A stretch of 41,749 nt of DNA from Desulfobacteraceae bacterium (GTDB taxonomy: Bacteria; Desulfobacterota; Desulfobacteria; Desulfobacterales; Desulfosalsimonadaceae): the NCBI GenBank assembly GCA_014237465.1, contig JABZFM010000037.1, positions 1 to 41,749 on the forward strand, read 5' to 3'. Position numbers and translations under genes: made by a program. The notes beneath the pieces were generated by a model that worked only from the letters and a program-made list of their open reading frames with translations, did not search any database and was not told where the DNA came from. Positions within the stretch are counted from its first letter, which is position 1. Every line of letters starts with the position of its first letter. Positions 1 through 8,940 of this stretch are shown here, piece after piece.

Positions 1-563
1 TAAGGATCAACATTACACATTAGAAATATATCAACGATATGGATATTCGTGAAAATCATTCACAATATCTAATTCCGAATTCGCGGCAGGATGCCGCTCC
101 CACAGTGTTCATTCAAACGAATTTCCAAATGCGGTTACCCTGTATGTCAAGTTTTAACAGGTGGTTTTAACAGGTGGTTTATGTTAATATAAAAGATTCA
201 AATAAATTTTTCACCCTTCGGGCCAGTCTGATTTGTTCGAGTCTTTTGATAATACGCCAGGTGCGATTATCTGGGTTTTATAATATATCTGTAACAATTC
301 GGCAATAGTTGTTAAGCATTTAATATTTAAACAGCTTTTAAGTCTTTTTTGGTCTTGCGGGCAGCTTGCTTAATGATAAATTCTTTGATAATACAAAGAC
401 GGCTTTGTAAATCCCGCCCGGGCGGGCCTGCGTTGCGCTGCATCCTTCGCTGCTTCATAGTACGATAAGAACGAATCATCACTCAGGATTTGCGCGTGCT
501 TGACCCTGCAAAGCAAAGCGATAAAAATAGATATCATTCCTTTCTTCACAGGCGAAACGGATT
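1..563. other. Intergenic, repeat-bearing left edge
   Basis: No convincing gene is seen. The stretch holds a palindromic GCGGCAGGATGCCGC-type repeat near 93-107, a perfect 13-bp tandem duplication (TTTTAACAGGTGG) at 152-177, and a 14-bp perfect palindrome CCCGCCCGGGCGGG at 413-426. These resemble the short REP-like elements found elsewhere in the window. The promoter of the downstream penicillin-binding protein must lie here but cannot be placed with confidence. Confidence 0.5.
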
Positions 564-2912
564 ATGACTTTTTTATTAAAACTGATTAAATGGCTGTTCT
601 TTCTGACCGGTTTCGGTATTTTTCTCGGGATTGTCGGATTTGCGGGGGTTTATTTTTATTTTGCCAGTGACCTGCCGAAAATATCTTCTTTAAATGATTA
701 CCGCCCCCCGATTATTACGTCGGTTTATTCCGATGACAACCGTAAAATTGCCGAATTTTATGAACAGCAGCGCATTCTTAAGCCGCTTTCTGAAATGCCG
801 GACCATTTGATTCATGCGTTTGTCGCCGCCGAAGACGCCCGGTTTTATCTGCACAAGGGAATCGATCTGCACAGTATTTTCAGGGCGTTTTTCAAAAACC
901 TGAAAGCCGGGGCCATTGTCCAGGGAGGCAGCACCATTACCCAGCAGGTTACCAAGTCTTTTTTGCTCACACCTGAAAGAAGTTACCAGAGGAAAATTAA
1001 AGAAGCCATTTTAGCCTATCGCATTGACAGGAAATTTACAAAGGACCAGGTTCTTTATCTTTATTTAAACCAGATTTACCTGGGCAACGGCGCATACGGT
1101 GTTGAGGCGGCTGCGCAGAATTATTATGGTAAGCCCGCAAAAGCCATGAGCCTGGCGGAATGCGCCATGCTCGCCGGACTTCCCCAGGCGCCCAGTCGTT
1201 ATTCTCCGTTTAAATACCCGGAACGAGCCAAAAAAAGACAGATTTATGTATTACGGCGGATGGCCGCAGAAGGATATATCTCTGAACCCGAGGCCACGGA
1301 AGCCATCAATACAACGCTGGATATCCGGCCTCGGCGTAACTGGTACCGGGAAAATGTACCGTATTATACCGAACATGTTCGGCAGGTGCTGGTGGAAATG
1401 TTCGGCCGGGAAAAGGTCTATAATGAAGGTCTTGAGGTATATACCTGCGTGAATATTGAAATGCAGAAAATGGCCCGCGCAGCCACTCAAAAAGGCCTGA
1501 TTGATCTGGACAAGCGCCAGGGCTACCGGGGCCCATTGGAACATCTTTTGCCGGGACAGATTGAAGCATTCTCCCAAACCATTGAAGAGCAGTTAATGGA
1601 AACTCCTTTGCAGGAAGAAAGGATGACCAAAGGGGTGGTGATTCAGGTGAATGATCACGCGGGTCTATCGACGGTTAGAATGGGGAACGAGCGGGGACTG
1701 GTTGCGTTAAAGGATATGAAATGGGCACGAAAACCGGATCCGGAAGTGGATTATTTTGAAACAACAGTAAGAAACCCCAGCAAGGTTTTGAGCGTGGGGG
1801 ATGTTATTTACGTCCGGGTGATTAAAAAGAGCAAGGGCCAGCAGACCTGGGATCTTGCTCTGGAACAGATTCCAAAAGTCGAATCCGCGTTGCTCGCTCT
1901 GGAAGCTGAAACAGGGGAGGTCAAAGTCATGGTCGGCGGACGGGACTTTGCGAATAGTCAGTTTAACCGTGCCATTCAATCCCAACGACAGCCCGGCTCT
2001 GCGTTTAAACCCATCATATATGCGGCCGCTCTGGATAAAAATTTTACGCCGGCCACGGTGATCGTGGATTCTCCCATTGTGTTTGAAGACACGGCGCATG
2101 ATTTCACCTGGAAACCGAAGAATTATGATAAAAAATTTCATGGATTTACCTTATTCCGGGAAGGACTGATCAAGTCGCGAAACGTGATTACGGTTAAAAT
2201 TTTGTGGGACATCGGGATTGATTATACAATTAATTATGCCAGAAACATGGGAATCACCGCAAATCTGGACAGAGACCTGTCCCTCTCGCTGGGGTCATCG
2301 GGTCTTTCCCTGCTGGAACTGGTGAACGCGTATTCTGTTTTTGCAAACCAGGGGAACCTTATTTCTCCGTGTTTTATCAAAAAAGTTGTGGACCGGGACG
2401 GAAATGTGCTGATGGAATACAATTTAAACCCAAAACCGGTGATCGAGGACAGTACGTCATATATTATTACCCATCTGATGGAAGAGGTGGTGAAATACGG
2501 TACCGGGTGGCGGATCAAGGCCCTGAAGCGGCCGGTGGCAGGGAAAACCGGAACCACAAACAACTTGAATGATGCCTGGTTTGTGGGGTACACCCCCCGG
2601 TATATTACCGGTGTGTGGGTCGGCTTTGACCATGAACAGTCTTTGGGAAAAAAGGAAACCGGGTCCCGCGCCGCCAGCCCCATATGGCTTGATTTTATGC
2701 AGCAGGCCTTAGAGGGTCAGCCGGTCAGAGTGTTTAAAGTGCCGGACAGCGTGGTGTTTGCAAAAATTGATACCGAGACCGGCCTGCTTCCCATACCGGA
2801 ATCCAAAAATACAATTTTTGAATGTTTTAAAGAAGGTACGGCCCCCACGGAATATACCAAAAGCCCGGGTGCCATCACGGAAAAAGACGATTTTTTTAAA
2901 GAGGGCTTTTAG
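564..2912 (+). CDS. mrcA: Penicillin-binding protein 1A (glycosyltransferase/transpeptidase)
   Basis: Class A penicillin-binding protein that polymerises lipid II and cross-links peptidoglycan on the periplasmic face of the inner membrane. A single N-terminal membrane anchor spans about residues 8-34. The GT51 domain follows, with its catalytic Glu90 in an EDARFY motif and GGSTITQQ at 121-128. The transpeptidase domain has the nucleophile motif S479-A-F-K482, SRN at 538-540 and KTG at 661-663, so all catalytic motifs are intact. The 782-residue length is normal for PBP1A. The start is ATG with only a weak purine stretch upstream. The gene runs convergently into its minus-strand neighbour with a 4-bp overlap. 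The MltF lytic transglycosylase further along is a functional counterpart but is not linked in an operon. Confidence 0.95.
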   Translation: MTFLLKLIKWLFFLTGFGIFLGIVGFAGVYFYFASDLPKISSLNDYRPPIITSVYSDDNRKIAEFYEQQRILKPLSEMPDHLIHAFVAAEDARFYLHKGIDLHSIFRAFFKNLKAGAIVQGGSTITQQVTKSFLLTPERSYQRKIKEAILAYRIDRKFTKDQVLYLYLNQIYLGNGAYGVEAAAQNYYGKPAKAMSLAECAMLAGLPQAPSRYSPFKYPERAKKRQIYVLRRMAAEGYISEPEATEAINTTLDIRPRRNWYRENVPYYTEHVRQVLVEMFGREKVYNEGLEVYTCVNIEMQKMARAATQKGLIDLDKRQGYRGPLEHLLPGQIEAFSQTIEEQLMETPLQEERMTKGVVIQVNDHAGLSTVRMGNERGLVALKDMKWARKPDPEVDYFETTVRNPSKVLSVGDVIYVRVIKKSKGQQTWDLALEQIPKVESALLALEAETGEVKVMVGGRDFANSQFNRAIQSQRQPGSAFKPIIYAAALDKNFTPATVIVDSPIVFEDTAHDFTWKPKNYDKKFHGFTLFREGLIKSRNVITVKILWDIGIDYTINYARNMGITANLDRDLSLSLGSSGLSLLELVNAYSVFANQGNLISPCFIKKVVDRDGNVLMEYNLNPKPVIEDSTSYIITHLMEEVVKYGTGWRIKALKRPVAGKTGTTNNLNDAWFVGYTPRYITGVWVGFDHEQSLGKKETGSRAASPIWLDFMQQALEGQPVRVFKVPDSVVFAKIDTETGLLPIPESKNTIFECFKEGTAPTEYTKSPGAITEKDDFFKEGF

Positions 2913-3217
2913 TCTGTCTTTTGTTCAATTTCATGAAAGAGAGGTTCGCTGAGCTCTTTTAACGAAAAATTGTAAAACACATGATGCCCGTCATAATCCA
3001 GCACCCGCAAGTCATCTTTCTGCTTGAGATCGCCCATAATCACATTAAAGTGATTTCCATATCTTGACTTGACCATTTCCTCCGGAACTTCAAACCCGAT
3101 AAATTTCTTGATTCCTTTGATCGCCAGCTTCTTGAGTAATTCATCACTGGTCAGGGAGTTATATGAAGTTAAAATAAGGATCGGACCGGTGCCTGTAAAA
3201 AGAATACCTGCCTTCAT
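2909..3217 (-). CDS. Small conserved hypothetical cytoplasmic protein
   Basis: A 102-residue soluble protein with no signal peptide or membrane segment; I do not recognise the family. The N-terminal half reads as a hydrophobic strand (GILFTGTGPILILTSY) followed by a helix, and the C-terminal part is acidic, ending EIEQKTD. A strong Shine-Dalgarno site (AAAGGAGG) seven bases before the ATG supports real translation. The stop overlaps the end of the convergent penicillin-binding protein gene by 4 bp. It is transcribed alone; the next minus-strand gene lies about 250 bp upstream with a separate ribosome site. Confidence 0.75.
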   Translation of the reverse strand: MKAGILFTGTGPILILTSYNSLTSDELLKKLAIKGIKKFIGFEVPEEMVKSRYGNHFNVIMGDLKQKDDLRVLDYDGHHVFYNFSLKELSEPLFHEIEQKTD

Positions 3218-3351
3218 GATGTTGCCTCCTTTTGTTGGAGTTGATTTCTGGTTGCTGAAAATCGATATAGGCTATCCATCAGACCAGAGAGCTCAAACAG
3301 GAGAGCGTCGAAACGCGAAAGATAAGAGCTGCTTGTGAGGATTAATTTGCC

Positions 3352-3391
3352 ATATAGGAGATAAGAATGAATTTTTATTTATCGCCTATAT
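3352..3391. promoter_or_regulatory. Imperfect dyad upstream of the small hypothetical gene
   Basis: ATATAGGAGATAA at 3352-3364 and TTATCGCCTATAT at 3379-3391 are inverted copies with one mismatch across 13 bp, separated by 14 bases. There is no T-run on either side, so a protein-binding site or mRNA hairpin is more likely than a terminator. It sits between the two small minus-strand genes. Confidence 0.35.
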
Positions 3392-3464
3392 CTAAAATAA
3401 AAATATTCATTGTCTGACTGAATTTCAAGGGGGTTTTTTCGAAAAAAATAATTATGAAGCAACA

Positions 3465-3749
3465 TCAGTGAAATTTCTGGTCCGGCGGTTCCGTCAGTTT
3501 GACCTCCCCAAACTTTTCCTCATGTTTTTTCAAATTATCGCTCAACGCGCTGATGATTCTTTTAACATGCCCGGGAGTAACGATTATTCGTGATACCAGG
3601 TGTGCGCCGGTCGGAGAATTGAGCAGCCAGTCGATGATAAATTCTTCCGGACCATGGGCGATAAACATGGAGTTGCTGTATCGTCCCTGTGATATTTCCT
3701 CGTTAGCTTTAATCTGAATCTGCTTTGATTTTTTTTGGGTATCATCCAT
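3465..3749 (-). CDS. DUF3467-type small protein
   Basis: A 94-residue protein with the hallmarks of the DUF3467 family: a YSN motif followed by a strand and EFIIDWL, then a VSRIIVTPGH segment, a helix ending in ALSDNLKKHEEKFGEV, and a short charged tail. The family is small, soluble and of unknown function, widespread in bacteria. A Shine-Dalgarno-like AAGGA lies upstream of the ATG. The gene is divergent from the DUF1820-type gene, sharing an AT-rich 321-bp intergenic region. The family assignment is by recalled motif pattern, not by search. Confidence 0.8.
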   Translation of the reverse strand: MDDTQKKSKQIQIKANEEISQGRYSNSMFIAHGPEEFIIDWLLNSPTGAHLVSRIIVTPGHVKRIISALSDNLKKHEEKFGEVKLTEPPDQKFH

Positions 3750-4070
3750 TTGGCAGTCCTTTTTTATTTTATGTTAAGGTGTTTCTATTCTTAATAATTT
3801 ATCATTCGGTATAACGATGTATTGTAAATGTAATAAAGCCGATTTTAGACACAGTTAGAATTAATTTTTTAAAATAACAAATTGTTATACTAATATCAAT
3901 CAAACACCCATGTATTTATTGAATTATTTAAATAAAAAGGATAGGTATGGCATCTTTATGATTTTGACAATTTTCCGTGAGTGTTTTATTATTTTAAATA
4001 AACAAGCCTCCTGAAAAAGCAACCCGGAAAAAACCAAGAAACGTATTAATTTGAGAGAGTTGAAAGAATC
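3750..4070. promoter_or_regulatory. AT-rich divergent intergenic region with a 15-bp palindrome
   Basis: This stretch separates the divergent DUF3467 and DUF1820 genes and must hold both promoters. A perfect dyad, ATAACAA-A-TTGTTAT, lies at 3874-3888 and overlaps a possible -10 hexamer TATACT at 3886-3891 for the rightward gene. An operator overlapping a promoter is the simplest reading, but no regulator can be named. No coding sequence is seen. Confidence 0.4.
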
Positions 4071-4412
4071 ATGGCAAAGAAAAAAGAAGAAACATTTTAC
4101 CTGGTTACCTATCGAGACGCCAAAGACGCAAAGGTTTTAACCTTAAAAGCGAAAACAGTCGCCGATTCAACCTTAGGGCTCAGTTTTGTGGCTATTTCCG
4201 ATTTTGTGTTTGATACCAAATCCGTGGTTATTAATCCTGAAGAAGAAGATCAGAAACGTCAATTCGAAGGCGTCAAAACACTCCACCTTTCCATATATAC
4301 CATCATTTCAATCGAAGAAGTGGGCGAAAACCACAAAGGCCTGAAATTCAAAAAAGATAAATCCAATCTGGTCGTGCTTTCCGCAGAGCAGCAGCAGCCA
4401 AAAGGAAAATAA
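4071..4412 (+). CDS. DUF1820-type protein
   Basis: A 113-residue soluble protein. It matches the pattern I recall for DUF1820: an N-terminal strand with an aromatic (TFYLVTYRD), an ISDFVFD segment, VVINPEEEDQKRQFEGVKTLHLSIYTI, then IISIEEVGE before a charged tail. Function is unknown; in other bacteria the family is a short cytoplasmic protein. The gene lies 17 bp upstream of the acyl-CoA synthetase, so co-transcription is likely, but no mechanistic link can be read from the sequence. Confidence 0.75.
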   Translation: MAKKKEETFYLVTYRDAKDAKVLTLKAKTVADSTLGLSFVAISDFVFDTKSVVINPEEEDQKRQFEGVKTLHLSIYTIISIEEVGENHKGLKFKKDKSNLVVLSAEQQQPKGK

Positions 4413-4429
4413 ATATAAAAGGAAGAAAA

Positions 4430-6604
4430 ATGGGTACAAACAGCAAACAAACAAAAGCTGTACTGACGGAATTTGAGTCAAAACAGTTTTTAAAGCCATA
4501 TGGCGTCTCGGTTGTTGATGAGACAATGGCGGCATCTGCCGCAGAAGCAGTCTCGGCAGCGCAAAAAATCGGGTTTCCGGTGGTTTTAAAGGGACTTGGA
4601 AAAGAATTGCTTCACAAGACGGAACTGGAATTGGTGCATCTGAACTTAAATGATGCCGCATCTGTTAAAGCGGCTGCCGGGACCATTGAAAAAAATGCCG
4701 GTAATAAACTGGAAGGGTTTCTGGTGCAGCCCCAGGTATCCGGCAAAAGAGAATTCGTAGCCGGTTTGTTCAGAGACGATCAATACGGTCCGGTGGTAAT
4801 GTTCGGGTTGGGCGGAATTTTTACAGAAGTGCTTTCTGATGTCAGTTTCCGGCTGGCACCGCTGACCGAGCAGGATGCGGATGAAATGATCTCGGAAATC
4901 CGGTCCAGCGCATTGCTGGGGCCGTTCCGGGGGGAGTCGGCAGTTGATAAAAAACAGCTGATTCAAACGTTAATGGGCCTGTCCAAAGTCGGCACGCAAT
5001 GTCCGGATGTTGCTGAAATTGATATTAATCCTTTATTAATTACTCCAAAAGGCCGGCCCGTGGCGGTCGATGCACTGGTGATCAAGGGAGACCCCAAACC
5101 AAAAAAGACGTTCACCCCACCGGTGAGCCCCGCTGACATCGCCCCCTTGTTCTATCCCCGATCCGTGGCGTTTGTCGGTGCATCCGGTCGCATGGGGAAA
5201 TGGGGATATACCCTGCTGACCAATACCATTGGCGGCGGATTTTCCGGGGAGATTTACCTGGTGAATCCAAAAGGCGGAACCATTGCCGGCCGGCCGGTAT
5301 ACCAGAGCGTCACTGACATTCCCGGTCCCGTGGATGTGGCAGTCGTCAGCATACCGGCAAAGGCGGTACCGGCCTTGATCCCCCAGTTTCAGAAAAAAGG
5401 GATCTCCAATATGCTGTTAATCGCATCCGGGTTTGCCGAAACCGGTGAAGACGGCGCAAAAAAGGAAAAAGAACTCATCGACCAGGCCCGGGCGGCCGGT
5501 ATACGCATTATCGGCCCGAATACCATGGGCATCTGTAACCCGCATATTAATTTTTATTCCACCGGGACCCATGTTCGCCCGAAACCCGGATCAACAAGCG
5601 TGGTGGCCCAGTCCGGTAATATGGGAAACCAGCTGCTGGCCTTTGCGGAACTCCAGGGAATCGGTATCCGGGGGTTCTGCGGCTCGGGAAATGAAGGAAT
5701 GATTACCATAGAAGACTATCTTGACATGTTTGAAGTCGACCCGTTAACCGATACCGTGATGTTGTATATTGAAAGTGTTAAAAACGGCCGCCGGTTTTTT
5801 AAAAGCGCCCGGCGGGTGGGTAAAAAGAAACCCGTGATTCTTTTAAAAGGCGGCCAGACCAAAGCCGGAAGCGAGGCGGCATCCAGCCATACCGGCGCAT
5901 TGTCCTCAGACAGCCGGGTGTTTAATGCGGTATGCAAACAAGCCGGGATTGTAAAGGTCGAAAAATCCATGCAGCTGCTGGATTTAGCGGCTGCATTTTC
6001 ATCACTACCCTTGCCCAAAGGGAAACGGGTGGCCATTATGACCCTGGGCGGCGGCTGGGGGGTGGTGACGGTGGACTTGTGTGAAGCCTACGGCCTGGAA
6101 ATTCCGGACCTGTCTGCTGAAATGATTAAAAAAATTGATGAAATCCTGCCGCCTTACTGGAGCCGTGCAAACCCCATCGACCTGGTGGGTGAAAACGATA
6201 TGTCGATTCCCATGACCACCATGGAAGAATTGATGAAATGGGACGGGTGTGACGCGATCATCAATCTGGGGATTGTGGGCCGGCGTCACCTGGTGTCCAA
6301 GCTGGCGGATTCGGTCAGAAAGGCGGACCCCACATGCCCGGAAGACTTCCTTGAGCAGATGAACAAGGTGCTGGATGATTTTGAGGAAAAATATATCCAT
6401 AAAATTGTTTCCATGATGTCCGAATACCAGAAACCGGTGCTCGGGGTGAGCATGTTAAAGGATGAAAAAGATCTGACCGTGACCAATGTGAAGGGATTTC
6501 GCTATAAAGGCGTCTTTTTTCCCACCCCGGAGCAGGCGGTGACGGCCCTTTCAAAAATGTATGAGTATTATAATTTTATCAGTCGGGGAAAAAAGCAGAC
6601 GTAA
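4430..6604 (+). CDS. ADP-forming acyl-CoA synthetase, ATP-grasp domain first
   Basis: A 724-residue fusion of the two acetyl-CoA synthetase (ADP-forming) subunits. Residues about 1-225 form the ATP-grasp (beta) domain with the HKTE motif expected for the mobile phosphohistidine loop and a C-terminal EIDINPLL. Residues about 240-340 are a CoA-binding Rossmann domain (FVGASGRMGKWG), followed by the ligase/flavodoxin-like alpha part with the SHTGAL motif that carries the phosphorylated His. Such enzymes interconvert acyl-CoA + ADP + Pi and acid + ATP + CoA, giving substrate-level phosphorylation in anaerobes. The order is beta-alpha, opposite to the homologue at 14978-17107. Substrate is unknown. 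A good AAGGAAG site precedes the ATG by four bases. Confidence 0.88.
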   Translation: MGTNSKQTKAVLTEFESKQFLKPYGVSVVDETMAASAAEAVSAAQKIGFPVVLKGLGKELLHKTELELVHLNLNDAASVKAAAGTIEKNAGNKLEGFLVQPQVSGKREFVAGLFRDDQYGPVVMFGLGGIFTEVLSDVSFRLAPLTEQDADEMISEIRSSALLGPFRGESAVDKKQLIQTLMGLSKVGTQCPDVAEIDINPLLITPKGRPVAVDALVIKGDPKPKKTFTPPVSPADIAPLFYPRSVAFVGASGRMGKWGYTLLTNTIGGGFSGEIYLVNPKGGTIAGRPVYQSVTDIPGPVDVAVVSIPAKAVPALIPQFQKKGISNMLLIASGFAETGEDGAKKEKELIDQARAAGIRIIGPNTMGICNPHINFYSTGTHVRPKPGSTSVVAQSGNMGNQLLAFAELQGIGIRGFCGSGNEGMITIEDYLDMFEVDPLTDTVMLYIESVKNGRRFFKSARRVGKKKPVILLKGGQTKAGSEAASSHTGALSSDSRVFNAVCKQAGIVKVEKSMQLLDLAAAFSSLPLPKGKRVAIMTLGGGWGVVTVDLCEAYGLEIPDLSAEMIKKIDEILPPYWSRANPIDLVGENDMSIPMTTMEELMKWDGCDAIINLGIVGRRHLVSKLADSVRKADPTCPEDFLEQMNKVLDDFEEKYIHKIVSMMSEYQKPVLGVSMLKDEKDLTVTNVKGFRYKGVFFPTPEQAVTALSKMYEYYNFISRGKKQT

Positions 6605-6628
6605 AAATTTTTAAACCAAATAAAGAAC

Positions 6629-6660
6629 AAGGGTCTGTCTTTTTTTAAATACAGGCCCTT
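6629..6660 (+). terminator. Possible terminator hairpin after acyl-CoA synthetase
   Basis: Inverted arms AAGGGTCTGT (6629-6638) and ACAGGCCCTT (6651-6660) pair over 10 bp with one G-U. The T-run lies in the loop rather than after the stem, so termination efficiency is doubtful. A second perfect 7-bp hairpin (AGGCCTC/GAGGCCT) follows at 6667-6689. Confidence 0.4.
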
Positions 6661-6689
6661 TGTTGAAGGCCTCAAAAATCCGGAGGCCT

Positions 6690-7334
6690 ATCCCATAAAA
6701 AAGAACATCATGGTTTCTCCGCTTGGTGCTTTTATTAATCACATGCATAGCGAAAAATAAAAAAAGAGGGAGAAGAAGTTGTCTAAAGCAGCTTGTTCCG
6801 TATCTCTTTTCACGCCGGCATATAACTCCGCAACGATGATTGACGAAAGGATGATCCTTGAAACGTTTGTGTTTATCTGTGTGGGTTGCGGCTGATTTAT
6901 TGTTTGAAAGGGCTTCGCCTGGGACGGTCCTGTCTGTCTGGTGGTAAGTATAAAACCTTGTAGCGGAGGTCTTCAGACCTCCATTCCCATGACTGCAGGC
7001 GTGGAAAATGGAAACCTGAAGGTTTCCTCTACATGGAGTTTTATCATCTCCCGTGAAAACTACCTCGTTCCCACGGTCCGTGGGAATGCATACCGGATGA
7101 ATACGTGATATAATTATTTGAAATTTTACTGTTTTTGGGTTATGAAAATATAATCAAAAGATAAAGAGACGTAATCTCAGGAGAATTGCTTGTATGTTCT
7201 TAAAAAGTTCGGGCACCCCACAGATTGCAATACTTTTTCTGGATTTATTGAGATGATTCAGGAGGTTATCTTTTATGTGTGATTTACGGGTGCTTAAAAC
7301 GCTATAAGAGCTAAGATCAGTTCCCAGGCATAAT
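6690..7334. repeat. Intergenic region with three REP-like palindromes
   Basis: No gene is supported. Three back-to-back hairpins are visible: GGAGGTCTTCAGACCTCC (6965-6982), GGAAACC-TGAA-GGTTTCC (7010-7027) and TTCCCACGGTCCGTGGGAA (7068-7086). The last occurs again at 11953-11971 as an identical 19-mer. A ten-codon ORF starting ATG 7275 behind AGGAGG reads into a GCTATAAGAG segment (7303-7330) that resembles 12131-12165, so it may be the truncated start of a lost gene. Confidence 0.55.
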
Positions 7335-7913
7335 ATGGAAAATTACTACCAGACAAATTTCAAAGCCTATCACAAACGGACCTTTTCCGTAGACCCCGCT
7401 TTGTTTCTCAATCCGTTTGTCAACAACCTCCCCCAAAAGGCTTCTGTCCTGGACATCGGCTGCGGATCAGGCCGGGATCTGCTCTGGCTCAAAAACCAGG
7501 GTTTCCAGGTCACAGGCTTTGAACAATCCCCGGGACTGGCAGACCTTGCCGCAAAACATGCGGCCTGCGAAGTCATTGAAGGGGATTTTGAAACCTTTGA
7601 TTTCACCCCTTTTTCCTTTGACGCGATACTGGCCTCCGGCTCCCTGGTCCATGTACCCCATAACCGGCTCCCCCAGGTTCTCGGAAATATCAAACTCTCC
7701 CTGAACCAGAACGGCATTTTTTATATTTCATTAAAACAAGGAGAAAGTTTTCGAACAGATCAGACCCAAAGAATCTTTTATTTATGGCAGGGAACTGAAT
7801 TAAAGGAGATTTTCAGCGCCCTGAACCTTGACATCATCCATCTCTCAAACACGGAATCCGTTATGAATTCAAAAGATTTGTGGCTGGGGTATGTGTTGAA
7901 ACGTAAACTTTGA
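7335..7913 (+). CDS. Class I SAM-dependent methyltransferase
   Basis: A 192-residue Rossmann-fold methyltransferase. Motif I is VLDIGCGSGRDL (about residues 38-49), the acidic end of strand 2 is in VTGFEQS, and a GDFETFDF segment with FDAILASGSLVHV matches motifs II-III. There is no DPPY/NPPY motif, so it does not look like a DNA adenine or cytosine-N4 methyltransferase; the substrate could be a small molecule or protein. It is 25 bp upstream of the SBD-HNH-like gene and likely forms an operon with both HNH genes. Only a weak CAGG precedes the ATG. Lower GC than the flanking housekeeping genes and the surrounding repeats suggest acquisition by transfer. Confidence 0.85.
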   Translation: MENYYQTNFKAYHKRTFSVDPALFLNPFVNNLPQKASVLDIGCGSGRDLLWLKNQGFQVTGFEQSPGLADLAAKHAACEVIEGDFETFDFTPFSFDAILASGSLVHVPHNRLPQVLGNIKLSLNQNGIFYISLKQGESFRTDQTQRIFYLWQGTELKEIFSALNLDIIHLSNTESVMNSKDLWLGYVLKRKL

Positions 7914-7938
7914 AAGTAATATTACGCGCCCAAAACAT

Positions 7939-8913
7939 ATGCTTGAAGAATTCATACAAAAATTAAAAAACCTGCGAACGGATAAAAACCGTAAAAAGTG
8001 GTCTCCGCTCACCTGCTACCAGGCACCCCACAAGCCTTTTGTTCTGCTGTCCATCATGGATCATTTTGCCCAGGGCGTGATTACAAAAAAAATTATCGAA
8101 CCAACCTTTGATCTTGTGGAAACATTCAACATCTACTGGCAAACCATCATGCCGCTGGGAACAAAAGGAAACATGGCATATCCCTTCCCCCGACTCCAGA
8201 ATGACGGTATTTGGCGGCTGATACCCAATCCCGGATTTAAAGACAGAATAAACATTGCATCCATTTTTTCCATGAAGAAACTGCGAGAGGTTTGTGTCGG
8301 TGCCCGGTTTGATGATGAACTTTTCATTCTTTTAAGCAAACCCGAAACAAGGGAGCAGTTACGATTTGCCCTCATCAACCATTATTTTGATAAAGACATC
8401 CGTGCTGCTGTCCTTGAATGCGGCAATGTAAATATAAAAGCTTACGAATACAGCCGGACCCTGTTAATGTTAAATGAAAAAGCAAATTCTTACGGGAACG
8501 ACACTGAAAATAAATCGCAGAACAAAAAAGTCCGGGACCAGGGGTTTAGAAAAGCAATCGTCACCCTCTATGAACACCGGTGCGCATTATGCGGAATCCG
8601 TATGCTGACACCGGAAGGCCATACCGTTGTGGAAGCCGCTCATATAATAGCCTGGAGAGAAAGTCATGATGACAGTCCCACAAACGGAATGTCTTTATGT
8701 AGACTCTGCCACTGGTCGTTTGATGAAGGGCTGATGAGTGTGAGTAAAAATTATGAAGTCATGGTTTCAAAACGGGTGAGCACAGAAAAGAACTTTCCGG
8801 GACATGTTTTGACGCTGTCGGACAGGGCGATTTTTAAACCAGAGGATAACTCTTTCTGGCCGGGACAGGAAAATCTGGAGTGGCATAGGGGTAAAAAATT
8901 TATTCGAAGTTAA
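7939..8913 (+). CDS. HNH endonuclease with SBD-like (phosphorothioate-sensing) N-terminal domain
   Basis: A 324-residue two-domain protein. Residues about 20-150 resemble the sulfur-binding domain of ScoMcrA-type enzymes, which recognises phosphorothioate-modified DNA: an HKPFVLL helix at 31-37 and the YPFPRLQNDGIW block at 81-92, where the family's Tyr-Pro pair contacts sulfur. Residues about 200-290 are an HNH nuclease of the COG3440 type, with CALC at 215-218, AAHI at 233-236, NG at 249-250 and LCRLCHWSFDEG at 253-264. The inferred role is type IV restriction of modified invading DNA. No dnd modification genes are in the window, as expected for a stand-alone restriction enzyme. The SBD call is by motif recall. 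No clear ribosome site is seen; translation may be coupled to the preceding gene. Confidence 0.8.
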   Translation: MLEEFIQKLKNLRTDKNRKKWSPLTCYQAPHKPFVLLSIMDHFAQGVITKKIIEPTFDLVETFNIYWQTIMPLGTKGNMAYPFPRLQNDGIWRLIPNPGFKDRINIASIFSMKKLREVCVGARFDDELFILLSKPETREQLRFALINHYFDKDIRAAVLECGNVNIKAYEYSRTLLMLNEKANSYGNDTENKSQNKKVRDQGFRKAIVTLYEHRCALCGIRMLTPEGHTVVEAAHIIAWRESHDDSPTNGMSLCRLCHWSFDEGLMSVSKNYEVMVSKRVSTEKNFPGHVLTLSDRAIFKPEDNSFWPGQENLEWHRGKKFIRS

Positions 8914-8940
8914 TTTTTTTTAGGATCTTCTTTTTTAATT

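Noticed and set aside
7335-8913. Classical restriction-modification pair
   Set aside because: The methyltransferase lacks a DNA amino-methyltransferase catalytic motif, and the HNH protein has a modified-DNA reader-like domain, so protection by cognate methylation is not supported.
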